In this document: positions 42,561 through 55,300 of the stretch, piece by piece
How the letters are laid out: every line of letters starts with the position of its first letter
Numbering within the stretch: position 1 is the stretch's first letter
Assembly (NCBI GenBank): GCA_946965045.2
Contig: OX337234.1
Location: forward strand, 682,001-746,000
DNA length: 64,000 nucleotides
Direction of reading: 5' to 3'
Source: Epithemia pelagica
Lineage: Eukaryota > Bacillariophyta > Bacillariophyceae > Surirellales > Surirellaceae
Program-made: the position numbers and the translations under genes
Notes under the pieces: generated by a model
The model's database searches: none
What the model was told of the DNA's origin: nothing
What the model saw: the letters and a program-made list of their open reading frames with translations, nothing else

Positions 42561-43367
42561 TCCCCACTCTCAGACATACAGGTGCATCTCTACCAATCTA
42601 GACGTACAATCTATGGGGAATCACAATGCCCAAAGTCGTGGGACAGTTCCCAACGTAGAGCGTCGTATTCGTATGACTGTTGTATGATAGAGGATCCTTT
42701 GTCTATATGCCTTCAAATGACAGAGTACCTAGCAGCTTTTTTATCATTTGCGCCCATGACGGGCGCTCGCCGCCCGCCGCCGGCGGTTGCACCGGACTGG
42801 GACTCTACATGCGAATGTACTATTCGAGGTACTGAATGATGGTATACACACGCCAGTCATGCTCGGCGAATGATTTGGTTGGGGGAAGCATGAAGCATGA
42901 CGGATGACCGTTAACTGAAGAGTATTGAAGAAGGACAACGTCACGTATCCCAACGCGCTTTCTGTGTTTGATCTTGGGTACGTTTTCGGGTTGGTCGTGT
43001 CGCCTGCGTGGTGGTGGTGGGAAGCAGCGTGACCACGAAAGAGAGCGCGTCCACGCGTTGGCGGCGTTGGGCGCTGCGCTCTCGTTCGTTTGTGTGTGCG
43101 CGTTGCACCTCTCTCTTTCTCTCTCTCGTGTGTTTATCGGAAACACTCTAGACTCTCCATCCAAGGCCATCGTTCGGTTGGTCAAGTGTTGATCCATTCA
43201 TCTTGCTTTTCTACTCTCTACCGCTCCTATCGAGTCTGCTCGTCTCTGGTTCCAGTGATTGGAGCAACCTCCATCGACGCAGGCCATTGCTGTTACACAT
43301 CTCGGCCGACCAGAATTCGCGCTTCTTCTTCACAAGTCTTGTGTGTGTGTGTGTGTGTGGGAACAGG
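42561..43367. other. Intergenic and 5' leader region of the formin gene
   Basis: No gene is recognised. A GC-rich palindromic patch (GGGCGCTCGCCGCCCGCCGCC) lies near 42760. Pyrimidine-rich tracts (CTCTCTCTTTCTCTCTCTCG at about 43109) and a (GT)n microsatellite at 43341-43359 lie close upstream of the formin start. The CT tract may mark the transcription start region. Confidence 0.4.
43341..43359. repeat. (GT)n microsatellite
   Basis: About nine GT units end 9 bp before the formin ATG at 43368. The variable length makes this part of the 5' leader prone to slippage. The CAG just before the ATG could alternatively be a splice acceptor. Confidence 0.8.
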
Positions 43368-46300
43368 ATGGACGCACCCTCGAGCGATACCATCATGGAC
43401 CCAAACCAGGAGGAGACGACCACGACCACGGCGACACATTCTCCCGAAGCAATGGGGCCTTCCGTTGAAGAGCAGCAGCCTCCACTGGAAACAGAAGAAC
43501 CAACCACCCACAACACCCTGGAACACGAGGGTCCGTCGACCGACGCACCTCCACCGACGAGCACACCTCTGGAGGGAATGGCTACAGCGACGACCACAGT
43601 CGAACCGACGACTGCGACGGACCATCCGGACGACGACGACAACGACGGACCTTCACCGATGAGCGACAAAACACCCGTCCACGAAAACGACGACGACAAA
43701 CACAACGACGACAACAACAACGACGAAACCACCCAGGAGGTTCCCCGGATCGAACCAGACGACACGACACCACCTGTGTCCGAGGAGGCTTCAAAGACCA
43801 ATGCAGTGTCGTCAGCACAACCATTGGTGGAGGAAGACCACAACGAAACTCATTCATCCTCTTTGGTCGTCCCAGCCACGACGACCGACCAACAAAACAC
43901 GGAGGAGCACGACGACCATCCTCCGAGTACCGAGTCTCCTACCGACTGGGCCGAGACTGTATCGGTGCCGTTGGTAATGTCCGAAACTGTCGACCAGTCT
44001 CCTCTGCCAACCGCCGACGCACCACCCGAAACGGACGACGACGACGACGACGAATTGATTGTCGGCGCCCCTGCTGCGGCTTCTTCTTCCACTCCATTGT
44101 TGGATGCGGCGGCGGACGACGACGCACTGCCAGCTTCCGCAACCATGGACTTGACCGACGCGAATGCTGGTCCGCCCCTTGAGGAACCACCCGTTGCTCC
44201 TACTAGTACAGGAGGAGTGGGGGAATCCCCTGTGCCACCCACCGAACCATCACCCCAACCCGTAGAGGACGACGCAGCTTCCACAACACTCGTGGAATCG
44301 ACGCTGCAAGAGACTGTGCCGTCCACCGAACCAGTGCCGCAAACCGTCCAAGACACTGCAATACCAGCAGCAGCTTCCACGACACTCGTGTCATTGACGC
44401 CACAAACCGAACAGAATGATGCACTTCCAGCTTTGACCACGACCATGGGAGAGTCGACCGAAGCGAATGCACCGCACACCGAACCGTCGTCGCAAACCGA
44501 CCAGGATGATGCCACGCCAGCTTTGACGACGACAATCGGAGAGTCGATCGAAGCGACTGTGCTGCAAACCAAAGAATTGCGACAACCCGTAGAGGACGAT
44601 GGACTGCCAGCTTCCACAACGACTGGGGAATCGACTGAAGCAAATCTGCCGCCGACCGAACCATTGTCACAAACCGTAGTGAATGACACAATGCCAGATT
44701 CCACAACGACTACTGGGGAATCGACGGAATCAAAGCCACCCACGACGCAGGACGACAGAATACCGGCCTCCACCACGGTCGAATCGACCCCGGTCCAGCC
44801 ACAAATCGAGAAATCTCCTTCCGCCACCGAGGAGGAGGAGGAGGACAACGACACTATGCCTGCGTTATCGACGACGACGACGACGGCACTGGAATCGACC
44901 GAGGCCAATCCACAAATCGAACAATCGCCACAACTATTAGAGGAGAACAACGTCATACCTGCTTCAACGGCTACACTCGAATCGACGGAAACGAATCCGC
45001 AACAAACGGCGGAGGACGACCCAAAGCCTGCTTTGACGACGAGACTGGAATCGACCGAGGCAATTCCGCATAGCGAACAGTCTCCACAAACGACAGAGGA
45101 CGACACAATAACAGCGTTATCGACAACAGGAGAATCGACCGATACGAATATGCAGCAGACCGAGGAACCTCCGTCCACGACGACAGCGGCACTGGAATCG
45201 ACCGAGGCGAATGCGCTAAGCGAACAATCTCCACTGGCACAGGAAAACGACACAATGCCAGCTTTATCGACAACAGGAGAAATGACCGAAGCGAATCCGC
45301 AGCACACCGAGGAACCTCCGTCCACGACAACAGCGGCACTGGAATCGACCGATGCGAATGCGCTAAGCGAACAGTCTCCACTGGCACAGGAGGACGACGC
45401 AATACCAGCTTTATCGTCAACAGAAGAATTGACCGAAGCGAATCCGCAGCACACCGAGGAACCTCCTCCAACCGAAGAGGAGGAGGACGCAGAACCAGCT
45501 TTATCAACGGCGGCGGCACTGGAATCGACCGAGGCGAATGCGCCACGCGAACAATCTCCACTAGCACAGGAAGACGATGCAATACCAGCTTCAATGACAA
45601 CATTGGAGTCGACCGACTTGGACTTGCATGACGAGAAATCTGTACCAACGACGCAAGAGGAGACAACACCTGCCTCGAGCACAATCGAGATGAATGACTC
45701 GGATGCGCACCATGATAAATCTGTGGAACCTGATGAACGGGAAGCATCTGTCGAAACAGGAGCTTTGACTCAAACCCCCAAAGAGGACGATACAACAACA
45801 CCTCCTTCATCGACGACAGTGGAATCTAGCGATTGGAACGGGCCAGTGGCAGAGTCTCCTCCGACGGAACCACTGGAGGCGAGGGTCGAAACAGAGCCTG
45901 TGACAGTCACAGACGAAACAAGGCCTCCGTCGACACCAATGGAATCTGCCGATTCTTCGAATGAGCAAACGAGGCATTCTCCACCACAGAATGACGAAAC
46001 AGCTACACCTCTCTCGACAACAATGGCGCCAACCAACTCGGATGGACAAAGTGGGGCACCGACATCGTTGCAGGAGGAAAATTCACCTTCTTCGACGACC
46101 ATGGAATCTCCCGACTTGGATGCGCCAATACAAGCATCCTTTCTAACGAAGGGTGAATCAACGCCTCCAGAATCCCTGGGTGTTACAGAGCAAGAATCAC
46201 AACGAGCGGAGGACGACGCAACACCTGCTACAATGACACTAGAATCGACCAATGTGAAAGCTCAAAACGAGGAATTACAAAGAACCGAGGACGATGCACC

Positions 46301-49300
46301 GCCTCCGTCGACGACAATAGAATTTTCTGACACAACAACAGAAAGCAAGGAATTGCACAGAATAGGGGACGACGATGCAACTCCTCTCCCGTCCACGACA
46401 ATGGAATCTTCTCACTTGGACACCGAGAACGCGCAACCTCCACCCATTGTGGACGATATAACACCACTAATGACAGCAATAGAATCTACCGACTTGGATG
46501 TGCAAAAGGAGGGATCAAAACGGATAGAGGATCATTCAACACCTCCACCGGGTGCAATGGAATCGTCCAACTTGGATACACAACAGGATGAATCGCAACC
46601 AACAGAGAATGAAACAACACTCCCATTGACAGCAATAGAATCTACCGACTTGGATGTGCAGCAGGAGGAATCCAAACGGATGGAGGATCATTCAACACCT
46701 CCACCGGCTGAAATAAAATCGTCCAACTTGGATACACAACAGGATGAATCGCAACCAACAGAGAACGAAACAACACTCCCATTGACAGCAATAGAATCTA
46801 CCGACTTGGATGTGCAGCAGGAGGAATCCAAACGGATAGAGGATCATTCAACACCTCCACCGGGTGCAACAGAATCGTCCAACTTGGATACACAACAGGA
46901 TGAATCGCAACCAACAGAGAATGAAACAACACTCCCATTGACAGCAATAGAATCTACCGACTTGGATGTGCAGCAGGAGGAATCCAAACGGATGGAGGAT
47001 CATTCAACACCTCCACCGGCTGAAATAAAATCGTCCAACTTGGATACACAACAGGATGAATCGCAACCAACAGAGAACGAAACAACACTCCCATTGACAG
47101 CAATAGAATCTACCGACTTGGATGTGCAGCAGGAGGAATCCAAACGGATGGAGGATCATTCAACACCTCCACCGGGTGCAACAGAATCGTCCAACTTGGA
47201 TACACAACAGGATGAATCGCAACCAACAGAGGACGAAACAACGCCCCCATCGACAGCAATAGAATCTACCGACTTGGATGTGCAGCAGGAGAAATCTAAA
47301 CGGATAGAGGATAATTCAACACCTCCACCGGGTGCAATGGAATCGTCCAACTTGGATACACAACAGGATGAATCGCAACCAACAGAGGACGAAACAACGC
47401 CCCCATCGACAGCAATAGAATCTACCGACTTGGATGTGCAGCAGGAGAAATCTAAACGGATAGAGGATCATTCAACACCTCCACCGGGTGCAATGGAATC
47501 GTCCAACTTGGATACACAACAGGATGAATCGCAACCAACAGAGGACGAAACAACACCCCCATCGACAGCAATAGAACCTCCTGGCTTGGATGTGCAAAAG
47601 GAGAAATCCCCGATTGACGAAAATGATGCGCCACCCATCGCAACCGCATTAAACGAACTAGGATCATCCTCACACCCAACATCAATGGACGAAGCCCAGT
47701 CAAAATCTACCAAAGTAGAAACATTTGACGACGTTTATGGGTTGCCAAAGGATTCTGCCATTGGAGCACCGCTTGTTGAACCACCAGAATCCATGATAGC
47801 TGATCCGACCGTCGACACCGATGGTTCCCCGTCACAAAAGTCCAGCAGCGACTCTGTAGAGCAACTGCCGATCACCGATGAGACATCAGCAGCAATACAA
47901 CCTTCACCGGAGCCACTCACCGATGGCCAATCAAATATGAATGGCTCAACCAATGGACAACATGATGAGGTCAAATCACAGTTGTTGTCTGACGACGGTG
48001 ATACGAAGCACATCCACGAGGCTGTGATGGCAACCTCATCAGTACATACATTAGCAGTTTGTGTGGTCGACACGGCCTTGGAGGATGGAGGGGCCGAAAC
48101 GATACAGACTCAAAACGTCGCAGATGAGAACCAAGTGGATGATTCAGACTTGCCAGTTCACGAGACGGGTCAACCTCTATCATCACAGCAACGGGATTTA
48201 GTAGGAACGAATGAATCGTCACTCAACGTTAACACCCAGAAGGAACCTGCCCTCCTGATGGAACTTTCTAACAATGCTTGCTCGAACGGCAATCCAGCGC
48301 TTAACGTTTCGGAAGACGATGAGACTGCAGCCTCTGCTCAAACAGAACTTGAGGAGAAAACGCAACAGACTCCTCCCCAGTGGGAAGAGACGAGAACGGT
48401 CAATGACGAGTGTTTGCCTGGAAAGAATTCGATAGGTGCCGCTCGTGATGACGAAGATAGACCGCCGGGACAGTCAGAAAAGAATGAGATCTCAAGAACA
48501 ACCGAAGTGAAGCACTCAATTGAGCATTCGCAGAAAGTGGATGCTACGATTTCTTGTAATGGCGATAGTGACCAACAAGCAAAACCACCGTTGGCACCTT
48601 TTAGCGAACCCATTGAAAAAGTTGGTCTTAATGAAACGGAGGAGAAAGAGACAGTGGATAATCACGAGAAGGAGCAACATCTGGGAGAAATCGAGGGCGA
48701 GAAACCTGTTGATGCGCTAGATACGGTAGTGGAACCGACTGAAGAGAGTGGACCAGGACATCACCTTATGGTCCCTTTACCTGAAGTAGATGAGCAGTCA
48801 ACATTACAGCAACAGACCTTGCCAGAAACCTCTCTACAATTAAACGGCAACCAAGAAACTGACATAGGAGGCCGACAAGATATGGATGCTGATGTGACGA
48901 ACCAAGAACTTGGTTTAAATGAGAGGTCGTCAAAGTTACCAAATAATGAAACCGGTTTCACCGAGAAGACTACCGAAGCGACCGAAGAAGTTTCTCCACA
49001 CTCTTCATCCTCCACATTGATCCCAATTTCGCCTCTACCTTCTTCCAATTCGTCTGCCCATCCTAGTGAGGCGCCACTTGAGCAATCGGAGGGGCAGAAA
49101 AGGTCAAAGTCAATCTCCGTGACTCCCATTACTTCTCCTAAGGAGTTTGTACGTAATGAACTGGAATCATCCAAGAAGGTTGATGGATTAACTACCATGT
49201 CCCCCCAATCTACCATCGGTATTTCTCCTCTCCCCTCGTTTGGCCTTTCGCCTCCTCCTACTCTATCTACCGACATCGATCAGGAAGATGAGGAACTGGA

Positions 49301-52300
49301 CGATGACGAGGTTTATGAAGGGTATTTTCAGTACCTTACCGAACGCATTTTGGTGGCCTCACAACCTCCATTGCCACCACCTTCTCCAACACTTCCGATG
49401 CAGCTCCCTTTGGTACAAACGACCACCCCTGTCGCATCCAACGTACGTAGTAAAGAAACCCGGGCCAAACGGAAGGGTGGCATACGATTCTCGTCTCGAC
49501 CCGACTCCTCAGAGAACGATGATGAAGAAGATGATGATGATGACGAGTTTGATTATGATGATGACGAAAATGACATTGATGGAAGTGATTCTGTTGGTAG
49601 TTCGTCGTCCCGAAACCCGGTATCTCTTAATGTCGAAGATACTACCATCCCCACCAACAACTTGAAGGGTTTGTCAAGTTTCATTCCTTCAGGCCGTACA
49701 GCAAATTCTGTTCTTGTCAATTTACCTACTACACCGTATTGGACTCGGGTTTCGAGATTCTTTGACGATCGACAGTTTCTGTGGTTGGCCCTTGATCCAT
49801 TCGTTGAAGAAGGCTCAAACGGGAATGTCATTGATGATGACGACGGAGAAGTGGAGGATATGTCGCACCTGCATTCGCATACGGTGCAGTCAATCTACGC
49901 CGCACTTCATGGCCAAGTTGTAGAACTTCCTTGGGAATCGGCAGGTTGTGGTGGTCTTGTTTCTACCACGCCATCGCTTGGAACGTTGCTCCGTATCTGC
50001 TACACCGTGCATGGTTGGCTGGAACGTACTGGGGAAAAGTCAGTCATTGTACTAGCTTGTCGTAACGGGCAAACTAAAACGGCGCTTGCGGCTGCGGCGT
50101 GCCTTCGATTCCTCGGCAAAGTTCCTTCAGTACAAGCTGGGTTTTCCCAGTTTGTTGCGTGTACTAGACAGAATTCTTTGCACCACGAGGACGAAGTTGC
50201 TCGTGATAAGGTTGCTCCACAAGCTCTCTGGGATGCTCTCCCGCCTTCGATCATTAATGTTCTGCAACACGTGGACGACGTTTTGGAACGGAAACGACGT
50301 GGTAGAGAAATATTTCCTCAGCCGTTGCCGTTGCGACTGAAGGCTATATCATTGCAAGGCGTACCGGTGGACGAAAAACCATGCATTGAAGTATGGAATA
50401 CATCGGGAAATCTGCTTTTTGCCAGTCATCCTCACTTGTATAGCGACACCCACTTCAATTTGCCTAGGTCCACTTCGGAATGGGCTGACGACGAAGGACT
50501 CTACCTGATTCGAGATGACATTAATGACGACGACCATCTCTCCAACCGACAGAGCAAGAGAATGGATGATAGCCATCATCGAGAAGACAACCAAGTGGAG
50601 AGAGATGTGTTATTGCAAGGAGATTTCTGTCTTTTAGGGCGTTTCGGAGGTGCCAATCATGAATACGACGTCCATGATTCGTCGAAGTGGCTTTTTCGGT
50701 ACGTGCAGTCCACTGCGTTCTTGTCTTCGAGCTCAGGTTCTATTGAATTGAACTGCGAGGACGTTGATTTAATGCGTCGCTATGAACAAATGTTTCTTGA
50801 ACGGGGTGACTTCGGATTGACTTTGGTCGTAGAGCCATACTGGAACAGTGGTGTTGTATCGCCCTCTGCTCGTTCTAAGCCCATTCATCGAAGACGCCCG
50901 TCGTCACCCCCTTGTACACCTAGCGCTCTTCCACAGTTGTATGATGGGCCAGACTCATTGGAAGAAGGGTGGCGTTGTATTGCTCAGTATCACATTTGTC
51001 AACCAACAACCACGGATGTTGAAATATGCCGTCAAAAGTACCGGTCTGAATTGCTTCAACTTCAGCGACCGTGTCCGCCTCATATAGTTCGACTTGCCTT
51101 ACAAATGGCGTATGGGAGACACAAACCACGTCAACAAGAAACAGAGCACTTCGCTCAATCTTTGTTGACCCGTGGGTGCTTAAGAAATTTTTGGAAGCCG
51201 CACAAGCAATACCATAAGGCAACCACGAGAAGGCCGAGTATCGTTACATCCTCTCGGCCAAACAATCATCAACCGTCATGGTTGTGGCCAAGTACTCCAC
51301 AAACGGAGAAACCAGAAGATGCCGCCGGTCACGAAGAAGCGGTCAATGAACATTTGCCAGCGAAAAATCTCTCAGCGTCGTTTGAACCTGGTGATGCTGA
51401 TGGTGTTGCTGAAAGGACAAAATCGTCAATGACCAAATCCAAGGAGTCTGATCAACAGAGTGGCTCCGAAAATTCTGTAGCCCGAACGCAAACATCCAAC
51501 GAGGCACCACCCAAGACCGCCACTGAGCGCAAAGGAGGAGAGGTCCAAGACGGAGCACTATCTGGCTCTTTCCTGGACGAAATCGGACATAATGCACCGA
51601 CTACCTCCGATTCGTCGACCCCTGGGAGTGGATTGCTGGCATCCATTGCCGCAAAACGAACATCTGAAGATGTCAATGAGGTATCAAACGACAAAACATC
51701 TGAAGTTGCTCGACAAGCCCCGGTGCACGTTGTCAACGAAACTGGAGACTATGGGCGAACTGGAGTTTTGGCTGCAATTACGGCAAGAGGAACGGCGGAG
51801 GAAGGGACAAACGACGGTGATGGTGGACGTGCGGGGCTTATGGCTGCAATTGCTGCGAAAGGATCGTTGAAACAAACTGATGGAGAACAATCTAGCCTTG
51901 AGGGCGCCACGACGGCCAAACCAAATACTGCCAAACGCGAGAATGATAATTCCAGCGGTGGACGTGCTGGGCTCTTAGCTGCAATTGCCGCTAAAAATGG
52001 CGACGTCAAAGAAGGGGGAGGGAGCGAGGGCGTTGGGCGTGCTGACCTCATGGCCGCAATCTCTGGAATAACCCCGTCGGAACAGAACGATGAAAGTGGG
52101 CGATCTGGTCTAATGGCGGCAATTTCGGCGAAGGGAAAACAGATTAAAGATGATAATGGTACCTCTGATGGTGGACGCGCGGGGCTCATGGCGGCCATTG
52201 CATCGAAAGGAAGCACAGTTGAAAAGAATGACGACGGCAAACAAAGGAGTGACGATGGTCGTGCAGGACTACTGGCGGCCATTTCTAAAAAGGACGACGT

Positions 52301-55300
52301 TGTGACATCGAAGACTGAAGGAAAAGAGTCACAAACTGAACGGCCATCGCCACAGGACTCTGATGCGAGAAAAGGTGACATGGGAGGGAATGCATCGGAG
52401 CTTCTTAACCAACTGAACGAGCTTGGTATCACTCTTGATGATCTGACTCGTCTTGAACAGGTTTCTCAGCTGATAGAGGAGAAGAAGGGCTCGAAGTCGA
52501 AGTCCAGTGACGATGCAAACTCTCCATCCCCTCCGATGAAAAATGACTCTCGATTTGGCAAATATTGGAAAATGAAGAATGTTGGCATTCCAGAAGGTGC
52601 AATCCGAAATGCGCTAAAGAAGGATGGGTGGGATGAGACAATCTGGGATAATCTTGATTGGAACAAGAACTATGATCAACAGCAAAAGCCAAGCACGCAG
52701 TCACCCGAGGAAGAAAAGAAGGAAGACCCTAACGATAGCGGAGGATGTGACAAACCAACCATGAAGAACGATAGTCGGTTTGGAAAGTATTACAAAATGA
52801 AGTCTGTTGGTCTTCCTGAAGGCGCCATTCGCAATGCCATGACTCGAGACGGTGTAGACCCATCTGTACTTGATCTTGATTGGGAGAAGAACTATGAAGA
52901 CCAGATATCCAAGCCTGCAGGTGATTCCAAGGATGGTCCTTCCATGAAAGATGACGAACGATTCTCAAAGTATTGGAAAATGAAATCTGTAGGTTTGCCG
53001 GATGGTGCCATAATGAACGCAATGACTAGGGACGGTGTTGACCCGAAGGCTCTGGAATTAGACTGGGACAAGAATTACGAGACACAAACACAAGCCACTA
53101 GTGGGGGTGGCTCTGAGAAAACTGGTCCGCCAATGAAAGAAGACGAACGATTTGCAAAATACTGGAAGATGAAATCTGTGGGCTTGCCCGACGGTGCCAT
53201 TATGAATGCGATGACTCGTGATGGAGTTGATCCCAAAGCACTTGATATATGGGATAAAAACTATGAAGACCAAACAAAACCCGCTGGTGGTGATAATGCT
53301 TCGCCCCCCTCAGGACCTCCGATGAAGGAGGATGAAAGATTTGCAAAATATTGGAAGATGAAATCAGTAGGATTACCGGATGGTGCAATCATGAACGCCA
53401 TGGCCCGTGATGGAGTTGACGCAAAAGCGTTAGACCTCGACTGGGATAAAAATTATGAGGACCAAACAAAACCTGCTGGCAATGATGGTACTTCAGCTCC
53501 CTCAGGACCGCCGATGAAAGAAGATGAGCGATTTGCAAAGTATTGGAAGATGAAATCGGTAGGATTGCCAGATGGTGCAATCATGAACGCAATGTCAAGA
53601 GATGGAGTTGACCCGAAAGCTCTTGATCTGGACTGGGACAAAAATTATGAAGCGCAAACACAGCCTTCCGGAACCAGTACAGTGGATACAGTGGACAGCG
53701 GACCACCGTTGAAAGATGATCCGGAGTACTCCAAATATTTCAAAATGCTCTCTGTTGGTCTGCCCCCTCCAGCAGTACAGAATGCAATGTCTCGCGACGG
53801 GAAAGACCCTAAAATCCTTGATCTTGATCCCAACAAGAGTGTGGCCTCACAGTTGAAAACAGATACTGCCAAGCGAGCCCCAGCCAAGAAAAAGAAGAAA
53901 GTAAGACGCAAGAAAATCTACTGGACACCTATTGATCCTGGTCAAATTAAAGAGGATTCCTTATGGTCTATTGTCAAGGGGAAGTTATCGATGACTCAAC
54001 TCAATTACGATGTGAAAGAGTTTGAAGATTTGTTCACAGAATCGACTGATCCTGCCGACAAAAAACAGAAGAAGCCCAAAAAATCGGGTGGTGAAAAGAA
54101 AGAGAAAAAATCGGTTCAAGTCATTGATGGAAAGCGTTCGATGAATGGAGGAATTATTCTCCTTAGGCTGCGGATGGCGTACAATACAATTGCTAGCATG
54201 ATTGACAAGATGTACGAACCAGGAATGTTCTTTGAGGATTTGGTTTATCAGATTTGTCTCACACGTTAGTTGTCCGCATGTTTTGATTGCAACAGGGAAA
54301 TCGGAAGCTTTGACTCTACACAGCTCAAGGCTCTCAAAGAATATTTACCAACTTCAGAAGAACGGAGAGGGTTGGAGATGTACATGAGCAAGGCCGGGGA
54401 CTCAGAGGAAAAGCGACAGTTCTTTTACGCAGACTTGAGTGACTGCGAAAAATACATGTACACTATTATGACCGTTGACAAAGCCGATAAGAAGTTTGAT
54501 TGTATGATATTCCGCTCTCAATTCCAGAGCCGATACGATGAGTTGCTTGAGGCCATCAAGTTAATTGAACAAGCATGCGATGAGGTCAGAACATCTGACA
54601 AGCTTCGAAAAATCATTGGTCTCATTTTGGTACTAGTGAATGAAATCAATACCGGCGGTGAATCGAAAGGGGCTGCAGAGGGGTTCAGTCTGGAGGCCCT
54701 TCTTAAATTGAATGAGGTGAGTCGGTTGGTGTTCATGTTGTGATATGGTAACTCTGGTTTTCTAATCACGGACGTCGATTCTAGGCAAAAGCGTTTGACA
54801 AAAAGACCAGTGTTCTCCAGTATTTGGTTAAATTGGTAATGAAGAACGATGAAGAGCTCCTCAAATTCGGAAAAGACCTAGCGCATGCGAAAAAAGCCGA
54901 CAACACAATTCTTGACAGTTTGGTATCCGATATGAAAAGTCTTAACCAGGATCTCGAGTCTGTAACTGGGATAGCTCGAGAGGATGCCGAAAGTGCAGAG
55001 CAAGAAGGTCGTCGAACGTTCTCCCTGGAAGACCTTAAAGGACAGAAAACGAGTGTGCATGTATCAACAGCGGGGGTACCACAATTCAACCAAATCACAC
55101 ACCATACTGGCCGAACACCAATGGAACGTTTTACGCTCAGTGCTGCAGCCTCGATCAAGAGCGCAATAGAATTGGCTGACAAGATACAGAAGAAGTTTAT
55201 TGACTTGCTTCGATATTTCGGGGAAGACGAGAAAATGGCAAGTGACGACTTCTTCCGGACAATGAATAGATTTGTTGCAGAGTTCGAAAACGCCAAAGTC

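Noticed and set aside
43850-45682. 610-codon minus-strand frame
   Set aside because: It is the antisense of the Ser/Thr/Pro/Glu-rich part of the formin. Low-complexity codons give few stops in that frame.
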